In this document: piece after piece, positions 24,693 to 32,208 of the stretch
How positions within the stretch are numbered: the first letter of the stretch is position 1
How the letters are laid out: each line of letters starts with the position of its first letter
Assembly: GCA_034669145.1 (NCBI GenBank)
Contig: JAXDNY010000076.1
Span: 9,670-73,669, forward strand
Direction of reading: 5' to 3'
Source of the DNA: PALSA-894 sp034669145
GTDB lineage: Bacteria; Pseudomonadota; Alphaproteobacteria; Rhizobiales; Xanthobacteraceae
DNA length: 64,000 nt
Made by a program: the position numbers and the translations under genes
Notes under the pieces: model-generated
What the model was told of the DNA's origin: nothing
The model's database searches: none
The model's input: the letters and a program-made list of their open reading frames with translations, nothing else

Positions 24693-25826
24693 ATGGACAT
24701 CACGATACTGCCGTTCGACGCCGACACCATGCTTGCGGGCCTCAAGCCCTGGGTCGAATGCGAAAGCCCGACCTTCGATGCGGCGCGCGTCAACGCGATG
24801 ATGGATCTGGTCTCGCGCGAGTGCGCGACCTCGGGCGCGGCGGTCGAACGGATCGCGGGGCGCATGGGCTTCGGCGATTGCGTGCGTGCGACGTTTTCGT
24901 TCGGCCACGCGGAGAAGCCCGGCATCCTCATCATGGGTCATCTCGATACTGTGCATCCCGTCGGGACGCTCAGCGTCCTGCCGTGGCGGCGCGAGGAGAA
25001 TCGCTGCTACGGTCCCGGCATCTTCGACATGAAGGGCGGCAATGTCATCGCGATCGAAGCTCTGCGGATGCTGCAGCGTCTGGGACTATCGCCGGCGCTG
25101 CCGGTGACGTTCCTGTTCACCAGCGATGAGGAAGTCGGCTCACCGAGCACGCGCGATTTGATCGAGGCCGAGGCGGCCCGGCACAAGTACGTGCTGGTGC
25201 CGGAGCCGGGCCGCGCCGACGGCGGGGTGGTCACCGGCCGCTACGCGATCGCGCGCTTCAATCTCAAGGCCGTCGGCCGGCCGAGCCACGCCGGGGCGCG
25301 GCTGAAGGATGGGCGCTCGGCGATCCGCATCATGGCCGACATGATACCGCAGATCGAAGGCATGACCACGGATGCCTGCACGTTCAGCGTTGGCGTGGTG
25401 CATGGCGGGCAATGGGTGAACTGTGTGTCGAGTGCGTGCGAAGGCGAGGCGCTCAGCATGGCCAAGCGACAGGCCGACCTCGACAACGGAGTCGCGCGCA
25501 TGCTGGCGCTGACCAAGGGGGACGATGCGTCCGGTCGCTTCATCGTGACGCGCGGCGTGACACGGCCGGTGTGGGAGCCGAACGCCAAGACCATGGCGCT
25601 GTACGAGGTGGCGAAGCGGCTCGCGCGCCAGCTTGGGGTCGATCTGCCGCATGAAAGCTCCGGTGGCGGCTCGGACGCAAATTTCACCGGCAATCTCGAT
25701 ATCGCCTCGCTCGACGGGCTCGGCGTGTGCGGGGCTGGGGCGCATACCCTGCAGGAGCACATCCGGGTCGAGAGTCTGGCCACGCGCGCAAAGCTGATGA
25801 CGGGTCTGTTGATGGCGTTAAGGTAG
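24693..25826 (+). CDS. M20 family metallopeptidase (glutamate carboxypeptidase-like)
   Basis: A 377-residue di-zinc amidohydrolase/peptidase of the M20/CPG2 type. Zinc and catalytic motifs seen are MGHLDTVHPVGT, YGPGIFDMKGGNVIAIEAL, the general-base pair in FTSDEEVGSPSTRDLIE, VPEPGRADGGVVTGRY, and the late His in GAGAHTLQEHIRVESL. A dimerisation domain sits between (about 180-290, with RPSHAGARLKDG). It could cleave a C-terminal glutamate or an N-acyl amino acid; the substrate is not evident. A small gap after it separates it from the convergent vapC. Confidence 0.92.
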   Translation: MDITILPFDADTMLAGLKPWVECESPTFDAARVNAMMDLVSRECATSGAAVERIAGRMGFGDCVRATFSFGHAEKPGILIMGHLDTVHPVGTLSVLPWRREENRCYGPGIFDMKGGNVIAIEALRMLQRLGLSPALPVTFLFTSDEEVGSPSTRDLIEAEAARHKYVLVPEPGRADGGVVTGRYAIARFNLKAVGRPSHAGARLKDGRSAIRIMADMIPQIEGMTTDACTFSVGVVHGGQWVNCVSSACEGEALSMAKRQADLDNGVARMLALTKGDDASGRFIVTRGVTRPVWEPNAKTMALYEVAKRLARQLGVDLPHESSGGGSDANFTGNLDIASLDGLGVCGAGAHTLQEHIRVESLATRAKLMTGLLMALR

Positions 25827-25831
25827 GGGGA

Positions 25832-26254
25832 TTAAGAGCGACCCAGCTCGAACAATCGTGCTCCGGCTCGCAATGCTGCCGAAGCAAGAGGTTCATCACG
25901 CGTAGAAAGTGGAACGTCGCGGCGCAGCGCGAGATCGACATAGGATGCGTCAAAGATGCTGAGGGCATGCTGTGCCCCCAAGCGATGGATGCGCAACATC
26001 TCATGAATGTCGCCGCCCGGCTCGACCGATATGTCGAGCCTTTCAACATCATCGAAGAACGTTTCGATGTCTCCCCGCTGAATGATTTGACGCCGTGCAA
26101 GGCCGGTCAGAACATGAATTACCTCGAACCAAAATGGAGCAGGCACCAGCGCACCCTCAGCTATAACGGCTTGCAGCGCCGCTTTCGTCACCGGCGTAGA
26201 TTGACTCGTCGCGCACCACGCGATCGCCACCGAGGCATCTAGGACTTGAGCCAT
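25832..26254 (-). CDS. vapC: VapC-family toxin, PIN-domain ribonuclease
   Basis: A 140-residue PIN-domain endoribonuclease, the toxin of a VapBC module. Acidic metal-binding residues are visible in AQVLDASVAIAW (Asp6), FWFEVIHVL, SIFDASYVDLALR and PLSTRDEPLAS. Most VapC toxins cut tRNA or rRNA; the target here is unknown. The start overlaps the 3' end of the antitoxin gene by 16 bases, the usual order antitoxin-toxin. The module lies directly upstream of the ilvB control region but on the opposite strand. Confidence 0.92.
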   Translation of the reverse strand: MAQVLDASVAIAWCATSQSTPVTKAALQAVIAEGALVPAPFWFEVIHVLTGLARRQIIQRGDIETFFDDVERLDISVEPGGDIHEMLRIHRLGAQHALSIFDASYVDLALRRDVPLSTRDEPLASAALRAGARLFELGRS

Positions 26255-26560
26255 CTATCGATCTCTTGCTCGCGATCCTCCTCGATCATCCGCTTGGTTT
26301 CTTCCCAGTTTCGCTGTGCCTCAGCCTCAGAGACCTTGGGTGCCGCGTCAAGCCGAGCGAGAATTCTCTCGCCGGCTTGGCGCGCCCTCTCGCGATCGAA
26401 CGCCTTGGGGGGCTTGATCTCGGCGACCGGGCGCCCGTTCTTGGTCACGACGAAGCTCTCGCCCTTTTCGGCGCGGGCGATCAGTTCGGAAAACTTGGTC
26501 TTGGCCTCGTAGGCGCCGACAGTGGTCGGGCCGGAAGGACTGGGTTTGCGGTCGAGCATG
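26239..26560 (-). CDS. vapB: VapB/Phd-family antitoxin
   Basis: A protein of about 106 residues with a Phd/YefM-like N-terminus: VGAYEAKTKFSELIARAEKG, SFVVTKNGRPVAEIKPPKAF. This part dimerises and binds operator DNA. The charged C-terminus (NWEETKRMIEEDREQEIDRW) would wrap the VapC toxin. ATG 26560 is chosen; a TTG two codons upstream is the other option. It overlaps vapC by 16 bases. Two palindromes just upstream of the start (26574-26592) are the likely autoregulatory operator. Confidence 0.9.
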
Positions 26561-26573
26561 GCCAAAAGGATCC

Positions 26574-26592
26574 GACTAGTCGACGACTAGTC
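26574..26592 (-). promoter_or_regulatory. Tandem palindromic operator upstream of vapBC
   Basis: Two identical, self-complementary octamers gactagtc lie at 26574-26581 and 26585-26592, with centres 11 bases apart, about one helical turn. They sit 14-32 bases upstream of the vapB start. This is the geometry expected for two antitoxin dimers binding side by side on one DNA face. Autoregulation by VapB/VapC is known for the family; its use here is inferred. Confidence 0.75.
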
Positions 26593-26681
26593 TATCAGGT
26601 ATTCGCCCCGACCAAGTCACGTTTCGGCGAGATGCCTGTCTTCATGGCCTCCCGCCCCTTGCGGGGCAGCGGAAATCCTGC

Positions 26682-26711
26682 TTGACGTACGCCGCGCGGA
26701 GCGCATATAAG
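26682..26711 (+). promoter_or_regulatory. Sigma70-type promoter of the ilvB-ilvH leader
   Basis: TTGACG (26682-26687) and TATAAG (26706-26711) are separated by 18 bases. The -10 is followed by a GC-rich discriminator (cccgcgc), often seen at stringently controlled promoters. The expected RNA start is about 20 bases before the leader-peptide ATG at 26741, and the promoter faces the ilv genes. Confidence 0.75.
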
Positions 26712-26740
26712 CCCGCGCAAGGAAATAACGAGCTAGGACC

Positions 26741-26794
26741 ATGCTGCGCAACATTCTTATCGTAGGTACCGCGCGCACCGCCGGGGGTGGCTGA
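26741..26794 (+). CDS. ilv leader peptide (17 aa)
   Basis: The 17-codon ORF encodes MLRNILIVGTARTAGGG. Residues 5-8 are Ile-Leu-Ile-Val, the three end products of the pathway, plus another Leu at residue 2. A AGGA ribosome site (26736-26739 region, ctaggacc) precedes the ATG. It is followed by paired stem-loops and a rho-independent terminator before ilvB, the standard design of amino-acid attenuators. Low charged branched-chain tRNA would stall the ribosome at residues 5-8 and prevent termination. The peptide itself is expected to have no other role. Confidence 0.88.
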   Translation: MLRNILIVGTARTAGGG

Positions 26795-26802
26795 CAGCCA
26801 CC
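26786..26802 (+). promoter_or_regulatory. Leader stem-loop over the leader-peptide stop codon
   Basis: The 17 bases from 26786 are a perfect hairpin sequence (ggtggct / agccacc) spanning the leader TGA. Its 5' arm with preceding Gs (26783-26791, gggggtggc) can instead pair with gcca...cccc at 26822-26832, which overlaps the terminator. A further long pairing, gcaccgc (26775-26781) with gcggtgc (26813-26819), is also possible. Mutually exclusive folds like these are what an attenuator needs; which fold is the antiterminator is inferred. Confidence 0.7.
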
Positions 26803-26824
26803 TGCGACCGGAGCGGTGCGTGCC

Positions 26825-26846
26825 AGGGCCCCAGAGGCCCTTTTTT
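26825..26846 (+). terminator. Attenuator terminator before ilvB
   Basis: Stem agggcc (26825-26830) with ggccct (26836-26841), a five-base loop ccaga, and a six-T run (26841-26846) form an intrinsic terminator 39 bases before the ilvB ATG. It follows the branched-chain leader peptide, so reading through it is the controlled step for ilvBH expression. Confidence 0.88.
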
Positions 26847-26884
26847 GTTGCCTGCGAACGACCGAGACCCAGTGGAGCAGACCG

Positions 26885-28645
26885 ATGACGAAGGAAATGA
26901 CCGGCGCCGAAATGGTGATCCAGGCGATGCTCGACCAGGGCGTCGAGTACATCTTCGGCTATCCGGGCGGGGCCGTCCTGCCGATCTACGACGCGATGTT
27001 CCAGCAGGACAAGCTCAAGCACATTCTGGTGCGCCACGAGCAGGGCGCCGTGCACGCGGCCGAAGGTTATGCGCGCACCACCGGCAAGGTCGGCTGCGTG
27101 CTGGTGACGTCGGGACCCGGCGCCACCAATGCGGTGACGGGATTGACCGACGCGCTGATGGACTCGATCCCGCTGGTCTGCATCACCGGCCAGGTGCCGA
27201 CACATCTGATCGGCAACGACGCGTTCCAGGAATGCGACACGGTCGGCATCACGCGCCCCTGCACCAAGCACAATTACCTCGTGAAGAACATCAACGACCT
27301 TGCGCGCGTGCTGCATGAGGCGTTCCACATCGCGGCGAACGGCCGGCCGGGCCCCGTGGTGATCGATATCCCGAAGGACATCCAGTTCGCCACGGGACCG
27401 TATCTCGGGCCCAAGGCGGTGGTGACGAAAAGCTACAAGCCGAAGGTCAAGGGCGATCTCGACAAGATCAAGGCCGCGGTCGACATGCTGGCGAACGCTA
27501 AGCGCCCGATCATCTATTCGGGCGGCGGCATCATCAACTCCGGCAAGGAAGCGAGCCATCTCTTGCGCGAGTTCGCGCGGATGACCGGCTTCCCGGTCAC
27601 CTCGACGCTGATGGGGCTCGGCGCCTATCCCGCTGCCGATCCGCAATGGCTCGGCATGCTCGGCATGCACGGCACCTACGAGGCCAACTGGACGATGCAC
27701 GACTGCGACGTGATGCTGTGCATCGGCGCGCGCTTCGACGACCGCATCACCGGCCGCATCGACGCGTTCGCGCCGCACTCGCGCAAGATCCATGTCGATA
27801 TCGATGCCTCGTCGATCAACAAGAACGTCAAGGTCGACATTCCGATCGTCGGCGACTGCGCGCACGTGCTGGAAGACATGATCCGTATCTGGAAAGCGGA
27901 CGCAAAGCAGCCGAACAAGGCGGCGCTCGCGACCTGGTGGAAGCAGATCGACAAGTGGCGCTCGCGCAATTCGCTTGCCTATCGGCAGTCGAACGAGACG
28001 ATCAAGCCGCAATACGCGATCCAGCGGCTCTATGAGCTCACCAAGGATCGCGACGTCTACATCACCACGGAGGTCGGCCAGCACCAGATGTGGGCGGCGC
28101 AGTTCTTCAAGTTCGAGGAACCGAACCGCTGGATGACATCGGGCGGGCTCGGCACCATGGGCTACGGCCTGCCGGCGTCGATCGGCGTGCAGCTCGCGCA
28201 TCCGAAATCGCTTGTCATCGACATCGCGGGCGAAGCCTCGGTGCTGATGACCATGCAGGAAATGTCGACCGCAGCGCAGTACCGCCTGCCGATCAAGATC
28301 TTCATCCTCAACAATCAATACATGGGGATGGTGCGGCAGTGGCAGGAGCTGCTGCACGGCGGGCGCTATTCGGAGAGTTACTCGGAGGCGCTGCCGGACT
28401 TCGTCAAGCTCGCCGAGGCCTATCGCGGCGTCGGCATCCGCTGCGAGAAGCCCGGCGACCTCGATCACGCGATCAAGGAAATGATCAATGTCGACAAGCC
28501 GGTGCTGTTCGACTGCATGGTCGATCCGGCGGAGAACTGCTTCCCGATGATCCCCTCCGGCAAGGCGCACAACGAAATGCTGCTCGGCGACGTGGCAGGC
28601 GACATCGCCAAGGCGATCGACGAGCGCGGTAAGGTGCTGGTGTGA
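26885..28645 (+). CDS. ilvB: Acetolactate synthase, large (catalytic) subunit
   Basis: TPP-dependent enzyme that makes acetolactate or acetohydroxybutyrate, the first common step to valine, leucine and isoleucine. The 586-residue protein has the PP/Pyr domain start YIFGYPGGAVLPIYDAMFQ, the TPP-activating Glu in HEQGAVHAAEGYARTTGKVG, and the central FAD-binding domain. The C-terminal TPP domain shows GYGLPASIGVQLAHP and DIAGEASVLMTMQEMSTAAQ; the usual GDG/GDA metal motif reads GEA here. ATG 26885 follows GGAG at 26873. It overlaps ilvH by one base and is controlled by the upstream attenuator. Confidence 0.97.
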   Translation: MTKEMTGAEMVIQAMLDQGVEYIFGYPGGAVLPIYDAMFQQDKLKHILVRHEQGAVHAAEGYARTTGKVGCVLVTSGPGATNAVTGLTDALMDSIPLVCITGQVPTHLIGNDAFQECDTVGITRPCTKHNYLVKNINDLARVLHEAFHIAANGRPGPVVIDIPKDIQFATGPYLGPKAVVTKSYKPKVKGDLDKIKAAVDMLANAKRPIIYSGGGIINSGKEASHLLREFARMTGFPVTSTLMGLGAYPAADPQWLGMLGMHGTYEANWTMHDCDVMLCIGARFDDRITGRIDAFAPHSRKIHVDIDASSINKNVKVDIPIVGDCAHVLEDMIRIWKADAKQPNKAALATWWKQIDKWRSRNSLAYRQSNETIKPQYAIQRLYELTKDRDVYITTEVGQHQMWAAQFFKFEEPNRWMTSGGLGTMGYGLPASIGVQLAHPKSLVIDIAGEASVLMTMQEMSTAAQYRLPIKIFILNNQYMGMVRQWQELLHGGRYSESYSEALPDFVKLAEAYRGVGIRCEKPGDLDHAIKEMINVDKPVLFDCMVDPAENCFPMIPSGKAHNEMLLGDVAGDIAKAIDERGKVLV

Positions 28646-29199
28646 TGAGCAACGAAACGCCCGCTAGCGCGAGCCATTATCCGGCAGCGCCCGTCAAGGA
28701 ACGCAGCGAGCGCCACGCGCTCTCGGTGCTGGTCGACAACGAGCCGGGCGTGCTGGCGCGCGTCATTGGGCTGTTCTCCGGGCGCGGCTACAATATCGAC
28801 TCGCTGACTGTCTCGGAGACCGAGCACGAGAAGCATCTTTCGCGCATCACCATCGTCACCACCGGCACGCCGATGGTGATCGAGCAGATCCGCCATCAGC
28901 TCGAGCGGCTGGTGCAGATCCGCCGCGTGGTGGACATGACCGAGTCCGGGCAGTCGATCGAGCGCGAGCTCGCGATGGTCAAGGTGCGCGGCAAGGGCGA
29001 AAACCGCGTCGAGGCGCTGCGTCTGGCAGACGCTTTCCGCGCACGCGTGATCGATGCCGGCACCGAGAGCTTCATCTTCGAGATCACCGGCGCGAGCGAG
29101 AAGATCGAGAGCTTCATCAACCTGATGCTGCCTTTGGGGCTGGTCGAGGTTTCGCGCACCGGCGTGGTGGCGATTTCCCGCGGGCCGGAGGGGATGTAG
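28645..29199 (+). CDS. ilvH: Acetolactate synthase, small (regulatory) subunit
   Basis: Regulatory subunit that activates IlvB and gives feedback inhibition by valine. The 184-residue protein has an N-terminal ACT domain: RHALSVLVDNEPGVLARVIG, LFSGRGYNIDSLTVSETEH. A C-terminal regulatory domain of the IlvH type follows (ELAMVKVRGKGENRVEALRL, FRARVIDAGTESFIFEITGA). ATG 28645 overlaps the ilvB stop; GTG 28642 is a possible alternative. The last 17 bases or so of the gene recur at about 30336-30354 downstream, outlined under findings. Confidence 0.96.
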   Translation: MSNETPASASHYPAAPVKERSERHALSVLVDNEPGVLARVIGLFSGRGYNIDSLTVSETEHEKHLSRITIVTTGTPMVIEQIRHQLERLVQIRRVVDMTESGQSIERELAMVKVRGKGENRVEALRLADAFRARVIDAGTESFIFEITGASEKIESFINLMLPLGLVEVSRTGVVAISRGPEGM

Positions 29200-29257
29200 G
29201 CGGCGGGCCGCGCCCCAGGCGTTATTCGGAAATCGTGCTCATTCGAGAAAGCCGACG

Positions 29258-30301
29258 ATGCGTTTCGGTCTGCTCTGCTCGGCACAAGCCGGCAACAACG
29301 AACTCGGTCCGGAAACCGGACAGGGTTTTCGCGATTACCTCGATTTCAACGTCGAGGGCGAGGCGCTCGGCTATCATTCGAGTTTCTCGGTCGAGCACCA
29401 TTTCACCGGCTGGAACCAGGTTTCGGCCACGCTCACGCTGCTCACGGCTCTCGCCATGCGAACGACCACATTGCGGCTCGGCACCGCGGTGACCGTGTTG
29501 CCATGGCATCATCCGGTTCTGCTGGCCGAGCAGGCGGCGACGCTCGATCTGATCTCCGGCGGCCGGCTCGATTTCGGTATCGGCAAGGGTTACCGGCACA
29601 GCGAGTTCAAGGGCTTCGCCATCCCGCAGGATGAGGCCGAGGCGCGTTTCGAGGAGGCGCTCGAAGTCATCCGCCGCGCCTGGACGACACGCGAGCGCTT
29701 TTCCCATCATGGCCGCTTCTGGAATTTCGAGGATATCGTGGTCGAGCCGCCGACCGCGCAGCGCCCGCATCCGCCGATCTGGGTCGCGGCCGCAAGCGCG
29801 CCCTCGATCCGCCGCGCCGCTGCGCGCTCCTTCAATCTCATTCTCGATCAGTATGCGGCGCCCGACGCCATCGGCGGGCGCATCGCGCTCTATCGCGCTG
29901 AGCGCGAGGCGAGCGGACAGGCATTCGATCCGATGCAGGTGGCCGTGGGCCGTCAGGTTTACATCGCGAAAAACAAGGCCGACAGGGAAGCCGCATTGGA
30001 GCGGCTTGCGAAATACACACGGCGCACGGTCGCGGTGTCGCGCCCTCCGGACGGCAAGGCGGGTTCGCACGTCCTTGCCTACGCCGACAAGGCCGGCGGA
30101 ACGGAAGAGAATGCGCTTTACGGAACGGCGGACGAAATCTGCGACAAGCTCGCTGCCCTGAACCGGGCCGGCGCGGAGTATGTGCTGTTGAGCGTGTCCG
30201 GTGGCTCGCGGGAGCAACTGCGGCGTTTCGCGCGCGAGATCATGCCGGAGTTTTCACACGCGCCATCGATGGCGCCGCCACTCGCGGCGGTGGCGAAATG
30301 A
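29258..30301 (+). CDS. LLM-class flavin-dependent oxidoreductase (luciferase-like)
   Basis: A 347-residue monooxygenase of the bacterial-luciferase fold, which uses reduced FMN (or F420 in some relatives). Visible signatures are YHSSFSVEHHFTGWNQVSAT near the start, LRLGTAVTVLPWHHPVLLAE, and the phosphate-loop strand SGGRLDFGIGKGYRHSEFKG, then HGRFWNFEDIVVEPPTAQRP. No substrate is evident. It lies between ilvH and the mazEF module in the same direction, an unusual guest in an ilv locus, and short direct repeats flank it. Confidence 0.9.
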   Translation: MRFGLLCSAQAGNNELGPETGQGFRDYLDFNVEGEALGYHSSFSVEHHFTGWNQVSATLTLLTALAMRTTTLRLGTAVTVLPWHHPVLLAEQAATLDLISGGRLDFGIGKGYRHSEFKGFAIPQDEAEARFEEALEVIRRAWTTRERFSHHGRFWNFEDIVVEPPTAQRPHPPIWVAAASAPSIRRAAARSFNLILDQYAAPDAIGGRIALYRAEREASGQAFDPMQVAVGRQVYIAKNKADREAALERLAKYTRRTVAVSRPPDGKAGSHVLAYADKAGGTEENALYGTADEICDKLAALNRAGAEYVLLSVSGGSREQLRRFAREIMPEFSHAPSMAPPLAAVAK

Positions 30302-30368
30302 GGAGTGAGAGATTGGGCTCGGGCCAGAAGCGGACCGGGCCGGAGGGGACGTAGACAGGCGCATGGTC

Positions 30369-30389
30369 CGGATATACATTGTATATCCG
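30369..30389 (+). promoter_or_regulatory. Palindromic operator upstream of mazEF
   Basis: Perfect 9-base arms cggatatac (30369-30377) and gtatatccg (30381-30389) surround a 3-base centre (att). It ends 14 bases before the antitoxin ATG and is AT-rich inside, so it may overlap the -10 region (tatac or tatatc). Antitoxins of the AbrB/MazE fold usually bind such a palindrome and repress their own operon; that is the likely role here. Confidence 0.75.
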
Positions 30390-30403
30390 AAGGAGCAGCT
30401 TAG

Positions 30404-30754
30404 ATGAAAGCGAAGATATCCAAATGGGGCAACAGCGTTGCACTCCGGGTGCCTAAGGGCTTGGCGGAAGATCTTGGTCTTGTCCCGGGAAAAATCGTCG
30501 ATCTTGAAAAGAAAGGCACGGCCTTGGAGGTCGAGACCGATCTGACGCGCCGCAAGGTGCCGGTCTATCGTCTCGAAGACCTACTTGCTCAGATCAAACC
30601 CGGCGACGCTCCTGCATTCGAGGATTGGGGAATACTGCCCTCCGAGTGGCCGCAGGAAGACTGGAGCGACATCGCGCCGAGCGATGCTGAATGGGAGCGT
30701 TGGAAGAAAGAGGTAGAGGTGAAGAGTGCCATACCGCCTCGCCGACGCGCCTAA
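30404..30754 (+). CDS. mazE: MazE-family antitoxin (AbrB fold)
   Basis: A 116-residue antitoxin with the swapped-hairpin AbrB/MazE DNA-binding N-terminus: MKAKISKWGNSVALRVPKGL, DLGLVPGKIVDLEKKGTALE. The longer acidic, Trp-rich C-terminus (EDWGILPSEWPQEDWSDIAP) is expected to block the toxin active site. GGAGC precedes the ATG. It overlaps the toxin gene start by 29 bases, the classic antitoxin-first order. A palindromic operator precedes it. Length is somewhat above E. coli MazE (82 residues). Confidence 0.92.
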   Translation: MKAKISKWGNSVALRVPKGLAEDLGLVPGKIVDLEKKGTALEVETDLTRRKVPVYRLEDLLAQIKPGDAPAFEDWGILPSEWPQEDWSDIAPSDAEWERWKKEVEVKSAIPPRRRA

Positions 30755-31085
30755 TGCCGGAGATATTCTTTGGGTGGACTTCGGACCGCCCACGGGACAT
30801 GAGCAGGCTGGCCGCCGTCCCGCACTTGTCGTATCTCCGCGCAGCTATAACGACCGGTCGTCTCTAATTCTCATTTGCCCGATTACACGCAATGTCACTT
30901 CATGGGCGTTCAAAGTCGAAATCAAGGATAGGACTCAAATTCGGGGAGCTGTGCTCGTGGATCAGGTAAGGTCCATCGATCGCCAGGCCCGTTTCGCGCG
31001 CTTCGCGGAGCGTGTGAGTCGTGAAACCCTCGATCAGGTGAACGGCATGTTCGCCGCCATGTTCGGAATCCGGGTTTCCAACTGA
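30726..31085 (+). CDS. mazF: MazF/PemK-family endoribonuclease toxin
   Basis: A 119-residue toxin of the MazF/CcdB fold, which cuts mRNA or other RNA at short sequences. Family features are PNAGDILWVDFGPPTGHEQA with the GHEQ motif, RRPALVVSPRSYNDRSSLIL, ICPITRN, and the later RGAVLVDQVRSIDRQARFAR. GTG 30726 lies within the antitoxin gene. The stop at 31083-31085 is 44 bases before ilvC, so the toxin operon may read into ilvC. The recognition sequence is unknown. Confidence 0.93.
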   Translation: MPYRLADAPNAGDILWVDFGPPTGHEQAGRRPALVVSPRSYNDRSSLILICPITRNVTSWAFKVEIKDRTQIRGAVLVDQVRSIDRQARFARFAERVSRETLDQVNGMFAAMFGIRVSN

Positions 31086-31129
31086 GGAATTCCACGCTAC
31101 ACGCACCGCACCTAACGGAGAGAAGAACC

Positions 31130-32149
31130 ATGCGCGTTTACTACGACCGCGACGCCGACCTGAACCTGATCAAGGGCAAGAAGGTCGCCATCATCGGCTA
31201 TGGCAGCCAGGGCCATGCGCACGCGCTCAACCTGCGCGACTCGGGCGTCAAGGACGTCGCGGTCGCGCTGCGCAAGACTTCACAGGGCGTGAAGAAAGCC
31301 GAAGCCGAGAAGCTGAAGGTGATGGAAGTCGCCGAGGCGGCGAAATGGGCCGACGTGATGATGATGCTCACGCCCGACGAATTGCAGGGCGATATCTACC
31401 GAGATCATCTCGCGGCCAACATGAAAGAGGGTTCGGCGCTGATGTTCGCGCACGGCCTCAATGTGCACTTCAACCTGATCGAGCCGCGCCCCGACATCGA
31501 CGTGCTGATGATCGCGCCGAAGGGTCCTGGCCACACGGTGCGCTCGGAGTACCAGCGCGGCGGCGGGGTGCCGTGCCTGCTCGCGATCCACAAGGATGCG
31601 TCGGGCAATGCGCATGATCTCGGTCTCTCGTACGGCTCGGCGATCGGCGGCGGTCGCGCCGGCATCATCGAGACGAGCTTCAAGGAGGAGTGCGAGACCG
31701 ACCTGTTCGGCGAGCAGGTGGTGCTGTGCGGCGGCCTCGTGGAACTGATAAAGGCCGGCTACGAGACGCTGGTCGAGGCGGGCTATTCGCCCGAGATGGC
31801 GTATTTCGAGTGCCTGCACGAGGTGAAGCTGATCGTCGACCTGATCTTCGAGGGCGGCATCGCGACGATGAACTACTCGATCTCCAACACCGCCGAATAT
31901 GGCGAGTACGTTTCCGGCCCGCGCATCATCAATGCCGACACGCGGGCGGAGATGAAGCGCGTGCTTGCCGACATCCAGTCGGGCAAGTTCACGCGCGACT
32001 GGATGCTGGAGAACAAGGTCAACCAGACCTCGTTCAAGGCGACGCGCGCCAAGCTCGCCGAGCACCCGATCGAGCAGGTCGGCGAGAAGCTGCGCGCCAT
32101 GATGCCGTGGATCAAGGCCAAGGCGCTGGTCGACAAGGCAAGGAACTGA
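31130..32149 (+). CDS. ilvC: Ketol-acid reductoisomerase
   Basis: Second step of branched-chain amino-acid synthesis: isomerises and reduces acetolactate with NADPH and Mg. The 339-residue class I enzyme starts MRVYYDRDADLNLIKGKKVA with the dinucleotide fold IIGYGSQGHAHALNLRDSGV. Metal-binding acids lie in ETDLFGEQVVLCGG and MAYFECLHEVKLIVDLIFEG, and NYSISNTAEYGEYVSGPRII follows. A GGAGAGAAGA ribosome site precedes the ATG, and a strong terminator follows. ilvBH lie two kilobases upstream, separated by an oxidoreductase and mazEF. Confidence 0.98.
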   Translation: MRVYYDRDADLNLIKGKKVAIIGYGSQGHAHALNLRDSGVKDVAVALRKTSQGVKKAEAEKLKVMEVAEAAKWADVMMMLTPDELQGDIYRDHLAANMKEGSALMFAHGLNVHFNLIEPRPDIDVLMIAPKGPGHTVRSEYQRGGGVPCLLAIHKDASGNAHDLGLSYGSAIGGGRAGIIETSFKEECETDLFGEQVVLCGGLVELIKAGYETLVEAGYSPEMAYFECLHEVKLIVDLIFEGGIATMNYSISNTAEYGEYVSGPRIINADTRAEMKRVLADIQSGKFTRDWMLENKVNQTSFKATRAKLAEHPIEQVGEKLRAMMPWIKAKALVDKARN

Positions 32150-32172
32150 TCCGTCTGCTTCCGGACGCATCA

Positions 32173-32200
32173 CGGGCTCGCATGTGCGAGCCCGTTTCGT
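32173..32200 (+). terminator. Rho-independent terminator of ilvC
   Basis: Arms cgggctcgca (32173-32182) and tgcgagcccg (32185-32194) form a perfect stem with a tight loop, followed by tttcgtttcg. It lies 24 bases after the ilvC stop and 15 bases before the end of the convergent M4 protease gene. Confidence 0.85.
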
Positions 32201-32208
32201 TTCGCGCC

